Counted from the stretch's first letter, positions 1 through 5,586 are shown. The stretch is 6,472 bases of DNA from Flavobacteriaceae bacterium UBA7446 (GCA_002478685.1 DLPY01000084.1:353-6824); one strand, 5' to 3'. A program made the numbers and translations. Notes: a model not told the origin generated them from the sequence alone.

Positions 1-1
1 A

Positions 2-517
2 AATGGATTTGGTTATGATCCGGTATTTATTCCTAGCGGTTACACTAAAACATTTGGAGAATTGTCTTTAGAAGAGAAAAATTCAATTAGTCACAGATCT
101 TTGGCCATGAATAAATTAATTGATTTTATTTTACTGTGGAGCGGTCCTGTTTGTAAAGTAAGTGAAGAAGATATATATAGTAAATATACAAATGATAAAG
201 ATTTTAAGAATATACCAACTTATGATGAAGCTTTAAAGTCCCGTAAAACTAAATATATTTGGCCAAGTTTCTTGGGGGAAGATATAGACTCAAGTTTATA
301 CTTGGAATATATTGAGATACCGGGGTTATGGATTTTTGGAGGTCAAGATGGGAGTATACCTGTAGATTTATCTGTTAATCGATTAAATACACTAATCAAT
401 AACAGCAAAAAATATGAATATATTATTTTTCATGGTCTTGGACATAATAATGTTCCTCAAACATTTAATTATGCTGTAGACTGGATAAAAAAGAATGCCT
501 TTAACAAAGAGGAATAA
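2..517 (+). CDS. rdgB: RdgB/HAM1-type XTP/dITP pyrophosphatase C-terminus fused in frame to an alpha/beta-hydrolase tail (5' partial)
   Basis: The frame is open from the left edge, so the real start lies outside the window; the TTG at 62 is an internal Leu codon. The first ~42 residues carry the RdgB/HAM1 C-terminal signatures: GFGYDPVF at 5-28, then a KTFGELSLEEKN stretch and ISHR at 86-97, closing with KLIDF at 113-127. This family hydrolyses XTP, dITP and ITP to monophosphates, keeping deaminated purines out of nucleic acids in the cytoplasm. RdgB normally stops within a few residues of this point. Here the frame continues for ~129 codons that look like the end of an alpha/beta hydrolase. 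The RdgB catalytic core may therefore be intact with a foreign tail, or the whole may be a dead chimera. The symbol applies only to the RdgB part. Both halves are judged from recalled motifs, and the junction could also be an assembly error. Confidence 0.72.
   Translation, partial: NGFGYDPVFIPSGYTKTFGELSLEEKNSISHRSLAMNKLIDFILLWSGPVCKVSEEDIYSKYTNDKDFKNIPTYDEALKSRKTKYIWPSFLGEDIDSSLYLEYIEIPGLWIFGGQDGSIPVDLSVNRLNTLINNSKKYEYIIFHGLGHNNVPQTFNYAVDWIKKNAFNKEE
125..517 (+). pseudogene. C-terminal remnant of an alpha/beta hydrolase, lacking the nucleophile half
   Basis: From about codon 42 of the open frame the sequence reads like the second half of a Bacteroidota alpha/beta hydrolase. It has a LLWSGP strand-turn (131-148), an EEDIYSKYT helix, then IPGLWIFGGQDGSIP (about 320-364), which matches the strand carrying the catalytic acid. 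FHGLGHN follows at about 427-447 and matches the loop carrying the catalytic His. The N-terminal half with the G-x-S-x-G nucleophile is absent, so no hydrolase activity is expected. The stop TAA is at 515-517. The DNA is very AT-rich: 13 G+C among the 60 bases 181-240, against 28 of 60 at 1561-1620 in miaB. It reads as the 3' half of a gene joined onto rdgB; the exact substrate class is unknown. Confidence 0.65.
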
Positions 518-520
518 TTA

Positions 521-711
521 CAAAATAGTCCTGATAAATATTTCCTCCATCTTTATCGATAGAAACGCAAGCCCAGGGATTTTAAAATAATCCCTTAACT
601 CAATAATTTCAGAATTGAATTGTTTTGATCGTCTGACAAAAGATTCTTTTTTTTTTCAGAACAACCTAAGATCAATATTAAAAGAATTAAAGTGCTTAAT
701 TGTTTTTTCAT
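521..711 (-). pseudogene. Broken 5' end of a lipoprotein gene, resembling a beta-lactamase-family serine hydrolase
   Basis: On the minus strand an ATG at 711-709 opens a signal peptide MKKQLSTLILLILILGCSEK with a good lipobox (LILGC, Cys17), so the ancestor was an exported lipoprotein. This frame stops at 597-595 after 38 codons. One base back, starting at the ten-T run 647-656, the frame reads ESFVRRSKQF and then IIELRDYFKIPGLA down to ~566. One base back again, it reads VSIDKDGGNIYQDYF to ~522. Stitched together, KIPGLAVSIDKDG followed by IYQDYF looks like the first strands of beta-lactamase/penicillin-binding-like serine hydrolases, upstream of their S-x-x-K motif. Two single-base deletions would explain both shifts. 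The remaining ~300 codons are missing and the similarity ends at about 520, next to the hydrolase stop. The signal peptide is clear; the family assignment is tentative. Confidence 0.5.
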
Positions 712-755
712 TTAACTAAAAACTTGATTATCCTCAAAAATTGATTAAAAAAAAT

Positions 756-780
756 AATTAGTTCAAAGTTTGAACTAATT
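756..780. repeat. Perfect 12-bp palindrome (operator or weak bidirectional terminator)
   Basis: AATTAGTTCAAA (756-767) and TTTGAACTAATT (769-780) are perfect reverse complements around a single G at 768. An eight-A tract (747-754) flanks the left arm and TATTTT (781-786) the right, so either strand could form an AT-rich stem followed by T residues. Only two of the twelve pairs are G-C, so as a terminator it would be weak. As DNA it has the symmetry of a dimeric regulator's operator. It sits between two divergent starts, which favours the operator reading, but nothing in the window identifies the protein. Confidence 0.55.
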
Positions 781-840
781 TATTTTACCTAGCATCTCTT
801 TTTTTTTGCAATGGCATGACAACTTGTCTGTTTAATTTGT

Positions 841-848
841 TATGTTTG
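841..848 (+). promoter_or_regulatory. Candidate Bacteroidota -7 promoter element for the miaB operon
   Basis: TATGTTTG matches the TAnnTTTG -7 consensus of the Bacteroidota housekeeping sigma factor. It would place transcription start near 853-856, about 95 bases before the miaB ATG. No TTTG lies at the expected -33 spacing; the nearest upstream, at 805-808, is 32 bases away. An overlapping alternative, TTAATTTG at 832-839, has a 23-base gap to that TTTG. The position suits the long operon downstream, but the match is to half a bipartite promoter only. Confidence 0.3.
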
Positions 849-902
849 TAACTCATTTGAATCCATTATAAAATGGAATGAAAATGGTAAAATATAAATG
901 GA

Positions 903-938
903 TGAGGGTAAGTTAAATTGCTATCGAAATTACCCTCA
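903..938 (+). promoter_or_regulatory. 9-bp inverted repeat in the miaB leader, ending 12 bases before the ATG
   Basis: TGAGGGTAA (903-911) and TTACCCTCA (930-938) are exact reverse complements separated by 18 bases. In RNA they could form a stem with four or five G-C pairs immediately ahead of the miaB start at 951, and could influence ribosome access. As DNA they could be a regulator site. The in-frame TTG at 918 lies in the loop, which argues against it as the start codon. No T-run follows, so it is not an intrinsic terminator. Confidence 0.4.
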
Positions 939-950
939 CATTTAGTTAAA

Positions 951-2501
951 ATGAAAGAGAACTCAACTGAAATAGAAAACAAACAGAAGAATCCATATTC
1001 TTATAATGGTGATGTTTTAATTTCCTCTGGTTTACCCCCACAAAAGAATGATGGTCTAGAACCACAACTAAATGATAATGAGGTAAATACATCAAAAACA
1101 TTCCGCAATAAGAAGGTATTTATTGAATCTTACGGCTGTCAAATGAACTTTTCTGATAGTGAAATCGTGGCGTCTATTCTTGGTGAAGCTGGATATAAAA
1201 CCACCACCCAACTCAACGATGCAGATTTGATTTTAGTGAACACCTGTTCTATACGTGAAAAAGCAGAACAAACCGTGCGCAATCGCTTAGAAGCTTTTCA
1301 GGGTGTGAAAAAAACAAACCCAAACGTTAAAGTGGGGGTTTTAGGTTGTATGGCAGAACGACTTAAGAGTGCTTTTTTAGAAGAAGAAAAAATTGTGGAT
1401 TTGGTGGTTGGACCCGATGCCTACAAAGACCTTCCAAATCTTGTAGCTGAAGTTGAGGCAGGCAGAGATGCTGTAAATGTAATCCTTTCAAAAGAAGAAA
1501 CCTACGGAGATGTAAAACCTGTACGCCTGCAGTCTAATGGTGTAACGGCCTTTGTGTCCATTACCCGTGGTTGTGATAACATGTGTACTTTTTGTGTGGT
1601 GCCCTTTACTCGAGGTCGTGAGCGTAGCCGTGACCCAAAAAGTATTTTAGAAGAGATGAATTCGCTAGCCAAGGCGGGCTATAAAGAGGTTACATTACTT
1701 GGGCAGAATGTGGATAGTTATTTGTGGTACGGCGGTGGGGCTAAAAAAGATTTTGCAAAAGCAAGCACATTGCAACAAAAAACAGCCGTTCATTTTTATC
1801 AATTGTTAGACCTTGTTGCACAAGCGCACCCAGGAATCCGAATTCGATTTTCAACTTCCAACCCTCAAGATATGACACGCGATGTACTGCACATTATGGC
1901 GAAACATCCCAATGTGTGCAATTACATACATTTGCCTGTACAATCAGGAAGCAATTCGGTACTAAAAGCCATGAATCGCCAGCATACGCGTAAAGAATAC
2001 ATTGAACTTATCGATGATATTAAGCGTATAATTCCCGACTGTGGTATTTCACAGGACATGATTGCAGGGTTTCCTAATGAAACCGAATCCGATCACCAAG
2101 ATACCTTAAGCCTTATGGATTATGTAAAGTATGATTTTGGGTTTATGTTCATGTATTCGGAACGTCCCGGAACGCCTGCAGCAAAAAAACTTGAAGATAA
2201 CGTGCCTCAGGATGTGAAAAAAAGACGCCTACAAGAAATTGTCGACCTGCAACAAGCTCATGGGCGTTACAGAAACGAGAAATTTGTTGGCAAAATTATT
2301 GAGGTCCTTATTGAAAAAGAGTCCAAGAAGTCAGATGCGCAATGGAGTGGCCGTACACAACAAAATACGGTCGTGGTGTTTTCAAAAAAACACTATAATG
2401 TTGGTGATTTTGTGCTTGTAAAAATTGAGTCTTGTACCTCCGCAACACTATTAGGTTACGCCATAGATTTTGGTCCAACGCAAAGCTATCACCATGGATA
2501 A
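951..2501 (+). CDS. miaB: tRNA-2-methylthio-N6-dimethylallyladenosine synthase MiaB
   Basis: MiaB is a cytoplasmic radical-SAM methylthiotransferase that converts i6A37 to ms2i6A37 in tRNAs reading UNN codons, using two 4Fe-4S clusters. The N-terminal domain has its three cluster Cys at residues 63 (SYGCQMNFSDSE), 99 (VNTCSIRE) and 133 (LGCMAE). The radical-SAM CxxxCxxC is C208-C212-C215 (RGCDNMCTFCVVPF). A C-terminal TRAM RNA-binding domain spans about 443-508. The LWYGGGAKKDF stretch after the GQNVDSY motif is a Bacteroidota-style insertion. All key residues are present. I chose the ATG at 951 because it is the first ATG in frame and the upstream TTG lies inside an inverted repeat, giving 516 residues. 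The ~60 residues before KKVFIESYGC are longer than the ~25 I recall in relatives. The last eight bases overlap the next gene. Confidence 0.95.
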   Translation: MKENSTEIENKQKNPYSYNGDVLISSGLPPQKNDGLEPQLNDNEVNTSKTFRNKKVFIESYGCQMNFSDSEIVASILGEAGYKTTTQLNDADLILVNTCSIREKAEQTVRNRLEAFQGVKKTNPNVKVGVLGCMAERLKSAFLEEEKIVDLVVGPDAYKDLPNLVAEVEAGRDAVNVILSKEETYGDVKPVRLQSNGVTAFVSITRGCDNMCTFCVVPFTRGRERSRDPKSILEEMNSLAKAGYKEVTLLGQNVDSYLWYGGGAKKDFAKASTLQQKTAVHFYQLLDLVAQAHPGIRIRFSTSNPQDMTRDVLHIMAKHPNVCNYIHLPVQSGSNSVLKAMNRQHTRKEYIELIDDIKRIIPDCGISQDMIAGFPNETESDHQDTLSLMDYVKYDFGFMFMYSERPGTPAAKKLEDNVPQDVKKRRLQEIVDLQQAHGRYRNEKFVGKIIEVLIEKESKKSDAQWSGRTQQNTVVVFSKKHYNVGDFVLVKIESCTSATLLGYAIDFGPTQSYHHG

Positions 2502-3738
2502 CGTTCAAAACATAAAACAGCGGTTTGGCATTATTGGCAATGATACGCAGCTAAACTTTGCCATTGGAAAGGCCGTTCGAGTAGCACCTACTGAAATATC
2601 AGTACTTGTCACTGGTGAGTCAGGGGTTGGAAAAGAGGTTTTTCCGCGTATCATTCATCAATTATCTAACCGAAAACATGGCAAGTTTATTGCCGTAAAC
2701 TGTGGTGCCATCCCTGAAGGAACGATTGATTCAGAACTTTTTGGGCACGAAAAAGGTTCATTTACTGGCGCAACTCAAACCAGAAGTGGCTATTTTGAAG
2801 TGGCTCACGGCGGAACTATTTTTTTGGACGAAGTGGGTGAATTACCTCTAGCCACACAAGTACGATTATTGCGTGTATTAGAAAACGGCGAATTTCTAAA
2901 AGTAGGTTCATCAAAAGTGCAAAAAACAGATGTACGTGTGGTTGCTGCCACCAACGTCCAAATTATGGAAGCCATCCAAAAGGGAAAATTTAGAGAAGAC
3001 TTGTACTACCGATTAAGTACAGTTGAAATTAACTTACCCCCCCTTAGAGAGCGAAAGGCAGACATCCATTTGTTATTTCGAAAATTTGCTGCCGATTTTG
3101 CCCAAAAATACCGCATGCCCACCGTACGTTTGGACGAACAGGCACAAGGTTTTTTGGAGCAACAACAATGGGCTGGGAACATACGACAACTTCGAAATAT
3201 TGCCGAACAACTCTCGGTTTTGGAAAAGGAGCGTACCATTACTGCTCCTCTTTTAAGACAATACCTTCCCACCACTAAGATAAATCTTCCAGCGGTAATT
3301 AATAAAAATGACTCAGGTGGCGATTTTACTTCGGAAAGAGAAATTTTGTATAAGGTGCTGTTTGATATGAAGTCCGATTTGAACGATCTTAAAAAGCTGA
3401 CACATGAGTTAATGAATACCTCTAATATCGATCAAGCTAAAGCACAGCATGAAGGGTTGATTCAAAAAATTTACGGAGAAAAAAACCCTTCGGATGAAAC
3501 CATGCCTTTTGAGGCAGCACATGAAACGACTAGAGAATCCACAACTTATAATGACAATTTTGACTATGCTGAAGAGGTGCAGGAAGCCGAAACCTTATCT
3601 CTTCAAGACAAAGAATTAGAGCTTATTGTTAAAGCATTGGAACGAAACAAAGGAAGACGAAAAGCTGCCGCGGCTGAATTAGGAATTTCAGAACGCACAT
3701 TGTATCGAAAAATCAAGCAATTTGACTTAGATTTATAG
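2494..3738 (+). CDS. Sigma-54-dependent transcriptional activator without a sensory domain (AAA+ plus Fis-type HTH)
   Basis: A bacterial enhancer-binding protein that uses ATP to open promoters bound by sigma-54 RNA polymerase. The AAA+ domain begins almost at the N-terminus. Visible motifs are Walker A GESGVGK (41-47), the sigma-54-contacting loop GSFTGA (88-93, usually GAFTGA), Walker B IFLDE (D112-E113), the arginine-finger region FREDLYYR (166-173) and the sensor-II segment WAGNIRQL (226-233). A charged, probably coiled linker (about 277-345) precedes a Fis-type helix-turn-helix at about 373-414 (RRKAAAAELGISERTLYRKI). No receiver, GAF or PAS domain precedes the AAA+ core, so activity must be set by expression or a partner protein, as with PspF. 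The ATG at 2494 overlaps miaB by eight bases; a TTG at 2470 is less likely. This gene recurs beside miaB and lptE in Bacteroidota, as I recall. A target promoter may be the one at 5263. Confidence 0.93.
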   Translation: MDNVQNIKQRFGIIGNDTQLNFAIGKAVRVAPTEISVLVTGESGVGKEVFPRIIHQLSNRKHGKFIAVNCGAIPEGTIDSELFGHEKGSFTGATQTRSGYFEVAHGGTIFLDEVGELPLATQVRLLRVLENGEFLKVGSSKVQKTDVRVVAATNVQIMEAIQKGKFREDLYYRLSTVEINLPPLRERKADIHLLFRKFAADFAQKYRMPTVRLDEQAQGFLEQQQWAGNIRQLRNIAEQLSVLEKERTITAPLLRQYLPTTKINLPAVINKNDSGGDFTSEREILYKVLFDMKSDLNDLKKLTHELMNTSNIDQAKAQHEGLIQKIYGEKNPSDETMPFEAAHETTRESTTYNDNFDYAEEVQEAETLSLQDKELELIVKALERNKGRRKAAAAELGISERTLYRKIKQFDLDL

Positions 3739-3739
3739 T

Positions 3740-4246
3740 ATGAAAAGAATAGGTTTCTTGGCATTTTTGCTTCTTACAGGTTGTAAATATTATTCTTTTA
3801 CAGGTGCATCTATTACAGAAGGAGCAGAAACGGTACAAGTAAACTTTTTTGTTAATAATGCTGCTGATCAAGTAGGATCTGTTTTTGAACCTGGGCTTGA
3901 CAGAGACTTTACGAATGCAGTACAAGAAATGCTGCTCAACCAAACCAATTTGAAACTTACCAACGTTAATGGACATCTTATTTATGAAGGTGAAATTGTT
4001 GAATACCGTGTTAGCCCAATGACAGCAACTGCCCAGCAAACTGCTGCGCAAAACCGTCTTATAATGGCGGTTAATGTGCGCTATTTTAATACGCTCAATG
4101 AAGATGATGATTTTGAAAAAAGATTTAGCTTTTTTTATGATTTTGATGCTTTAGCGCAGCTACAGTCTGTCCAAGCGGAAGCGCATGAAGTTCTTTTTGA
4201 ACGCATTACGCAAGATATTTTTAATGAATCTCTAGCCAAATGGTGA
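3740..4246 (+). CDS. lptE: LPS-assembly lipoprotein LptE
   Basis: A 168-residue predicted outer-membrane lipoprotein. The signal peptide MKRIGFLAFLLLTGC ends in a lipobox with lipidated Cys15. The mature part begins YYSFTGASI, continues with VQVNFFVNNA, and carries FTNAVQEMLL and the beta-rich GHLIYEGEIVEYRVSPM stretch. These are typical of the Bacteroidota LptE-like family, which plugs the LptD barrel and helps deliver lipopolysaccharide to the cell surface. The length is normal. The ATG lies one base after the stop of the activator gene, and the 3' end overlaps the next gene by seven bases (ATGGTGA), suggesting coupled translation. Family members diverge strongly, so the call rests on the lipobox, size, the TGxSI opening and the conserved position between the sigma-54 activator and secG. 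Confidence 0.85.
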   Translation: MKRIGFLAFLLLTGCKYYSFTGASITEGAETVQVNFFVNNAADQVGSVFEPGLDRDFTNAVQEMLLNQTNLKLTNVNGHLIYEGEIVEYRVSPMTATAQQTAAQNRLIMAVNVRYFNTLNEDDDFEKRFSFFYDFDALAQLQSVQAEAHEVLFERITQDIFNESLAKW

Positions 4247-4851
4247 GTCACAAACGCACATATTTGACAAAGCTTCGCCAAAAAGGTGCCGAAGAGCCAA
4301 AAGCTACATTAAATCATTTGGACACTTTGGTGCAACAATACCCTTACTTCCAAGCCCTGCATCATTTGAGCTGGGAAATTGCGCATGAAAATAATTTGCC
4401 TGAAGAAGCGTCGCTGATAAAGTCAAGTTCGATACATACCAAAAGCAGACTGCACCTAATCCCAAACCCGAGCACTACAACTAATGTAATTCAAATTACT
4501 ACTACGCAAGATAGAGCTGATAAAGTTCGACCGTTTGCGGATTGGCTTATCCAATTGGATAGTGTGCCATCGAATGTAAATGAACAAAATAGGTTAATCG
4601 ATAAGTTTATTACAGATGCACCCAGAATGGTAGTTTCCAAATCAATGGAAAAACAAGAAGATTTAACCAAAAAACAACAGTTTGACGAACACTCACTTAT
4701 GACCGAAACATTGGCAGAAGTGTACTTCAAACAAGGAAAGTTAAAAAAGGCAAAAAAAGCGTATGAGGTATTAGCATTGAAATATCCAGAAAAAAGTGGT
4801 TTCTTTGCTGACCAAATTCGAAAAATTACGAACGGCCAAAGAGACAATTGA
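4240..4851 (+). CDS. Conserved Bacteroidota TPR-like protein of unknown function
   Basis: A 203-residue soluble protein without signal peptide or membrane segment. The N-terminal part contains a helix pair with QQYPYFQALHHL (about 33-44) that resembles half of a tetratricopeptide repeat. The centre is polar and low in complexity. The C-terminal ~45 residues (about 153-197: TETLAEVYFKQGKLKKAKKAYEVLALKYPEKSGFFADQI) form one clear TPR unit. TPRs mediate protein-protein contacts; the partner is unknown. Its place between lptE and secG, overlapping lptE by seven bases and one base from secG, is the arrangement I recall for a family found only in Bacteroidota. A link with envelope biogenesis or Sec export is therefore plausible but unproven. 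Confidence 0.8.
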   Translation: MVSHKRTYLTKLRQKGAEEPKATLNHLDTLVQQYPYFQALHHLSWEIAHENNLPEEASLIKSSSIHTKSRLHLIPNPSTTTNVIQITTTQDRADKVRPFADWLIQLDSVPSNVNEQNRLIDKFITDAPRMVVSKSMEKQEDLTKKQQFDEHSLMTETLAEVYFKQGKLKKAKKAYEVLALKYPEKSGFFADQIRKITNGQRDN

Positions 4852-4852
4852 C

Positions 4853-5209
4853 ATGAGTACATTTTCCATTTTTTTATCACTAACCATTATCATTTGCTTT
4901 TTGCTCATTTTGGTGGTCATGGTGCAAAACCCCAAAGGAGGAGGGTTATCATCTGCATTTGGTGGTAGCTCACAACAACTTGGTGGATTTCAAAAAACCA
5001 CTGATTTCTTAGACCGAAGTACTTGGATTTTAGCAGCACTTTTATTGGTGCTTATCTTGATTTCAAACTCTATGATAAGTATTCCAGCTCAAGGGAACGA
5101 ATCTACATTTGTAGACGAAAATGCTATTGAAGAGATTGTTCAAGAAGAAATTCTTGAGAAAATTCCAGAAGAATTACCTGAAGTGCCAGAAACTGACGGC
5201 GACGATTAA
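4853..5209 (+). CDS. secG: Preprotein translocase subunit SecG
   Basis: SecG is the small inner-membrane subunit of SecYEG that speeds SecA-driven protein export. The 118-residue product has a first membrane helix at about 4-24 (IFLSLTIIICFLLILVVMVQ), the family signature VQNPKGGGLSSAFGG, a cytoplasmic loop with GGFQKTTDFLDRST, and a second helix at about 57-76 (WILAALLLVLILISNSM). A strongly acidic tail of ~35 residues (ENAIEEIVQEEILEKI, ending DGDD) follows; acidic extensions are common in Bacteroidota SecG. I chose the ATG at 4853 because it gives the standard SecG N-terminus one base after the preceding stop. An upstream in-frame start at 4796 would lie inside the preceding gene and add unrelated residues. 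It is the last gene of the compact operon. Confidence 0.93.
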   Translation: MSTFSIFLSLTIIICFLLILVVMVQNPKGGGLSSAFGGSSQQLGGFQKTTDFLDRSTWILAALLLVLILISNSMISIPAQGNESTFVDENAIEEIVQEEILEKIPEELPEVPETDGDD

Positions 5210-5215
5210 TTCAGG

Positions 5216-5228
5216 TGTCATCATGTCA
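5216..5228 (+). promoter_or_regulatory. Tandem TGTCA repeat, possible activator site
   Basis: TGTCA occurs at 5216-5220 and 5224-5228, eight bases apart, 35-47 bases upstream of the -24 element. Enhancer-binding proteins bind upstream of sigma-54 promoters, so this is a candidate site. The motif is short, the repeat is direct rather than inverted, and eight bases is less than a helical turn, so chance cannot be excluded. Confidence 0.2.
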
Positions 5229-5262
5229 GCATTTTTGTTCAATATCTTGGTAAAATTTCACT

Positions 5263-5278
5263 TGGCACAATTGATGCT
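5263..5278 (+). promoter_or_regulatory. Sigma-54 (-24/-12) promoter candidate for groESL
   Basis: TGGCACAATTGATGCT matches the consensus TGGCACrnnnnTTGCw at every defined position except the first T of the -12 half (A instead). The GG (5264-5265) and GC (5276-5277) dinucleotides are separated by exactly ten bases, which sigma-54 requires. Transcription would begin near 5289, giving a leader of about 16 bases before the groES ATG at 5305. I see no TTTG/TAnnTTTG housekeeping promoter and no CIRCE repeat in the 95-bp gap. The match fits both the position and the presence of a sigma-54 activator upstream. Confidence 0.6.
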
Positions 5279-5304
5279 AAGCTTTTAAAAAAACATTAAC
5301 AAAC

Positions 5305-5586
5305 ATGAGTACGATTCATATCAAACCCTTGGCTGACCGAGTAATTGTTGAGCCTTTAGCAGTTGAAACGACTACGGCATCAGGGATTATTATCCCTGAC
5401 ACAGCCAAAGAAAAACCACAAAAAGGTACTGTTATTGCAACAGGTCCTGGAACTAAAGACGATGCCATCACTGTGCAAGTGGGAGACACTGTATTGTATG
5501 GCAAATACGCTGGAACTGAGCTTAAGCTCGAGGGCGTAGATTACCTTATCATGCGCGAAAGCGATATACTAGCAATTATTTCATAA
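5305..5586 (+). CDS. groES: Co-chaperonin GroES
   Basis: GroES is the heptameric lid of the GroEL folding chamber in the cytoplasm. The 93-residue product is full length (E. coli 97). It starts MSTIHIKPLADRVIVEP. The mobile loop at about 22-33 carries the hydrophobic GIII tripeptide that docks on GroEL, followed by PQKGTVIATGPG, then VGDTVLYGKYAGTE and the C-terminal strand VDYLIMRESDILAII. Every conserved block is present. It begins 95 bases after secG, behind a sigma-54-type promoter candidate, and is followed after 13 bases by groEL, so the two form a bicistronic unit. No clear terminator separates it from secG, so read-through from the upstream operon is possible. Confidence 0.97.
   Translation: MSTIHIKPLADRVIVEPLAVETTTASGIIIPDTAKEKPQKGTVIATGPGTKDDAITVQVGDTVLYGKYAGTELKLEGVDYLIMRESDILAIIS

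Larger units (their letters stand above)
712..950. other. Gene-free leader region between the minus-strand relic and miaB
   Basis: About 240 bases with no supportable gene on either strand. It holds an eight-A tract (747-754), a perfect palindrome (756-780), a nine-T tract ending at 807, a TATGTTTG promoter-like element (841-848), a small 6-bp inverted repeat (TCCATT at 862-867, AATGGA at 872-877), three AATGG copies between 872 and 901, and a 9-bp inverted repeat (903-938) just before the miaB start. Promoters for both the minus-strand relic and the miaB operon would have to lie here. Confidence 0.6.

Noticed and set aside
62..64. TTG as start of a 151-residue protein
   Set aside because: The frame is open upstream to the window edge and the codons before it continue the RdgB motifs, so this is an internal Leu.
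812..828. Second sigma-54 promoter (TGGCAT followed by TTGTC) upstream of miaB
   Set aside because: The -24-like half is fair but the -12 half lacks GC and is one base out of register; spacing is strict for sigma-54.
862..877. Short hairpin TCCATT/AATGGA with a four-base loop
   Set aside because: Only six pairs in very AT-rich DNA; expected by chance and without clear context.
918..920. TTG as the miaB start
   Set aside because: It lies in the loop of the 903-938 inverted repeat, has no supporting context, and a normal ATG follows 11 codons later.
5210..5304. CIRCE (HrcA) operator or intrinsic terminator between secG and groES
   Set aside because: No TTAGCACTC/GAGTGCTAA repeat and no G-C-rich stem followed by T residues is present.
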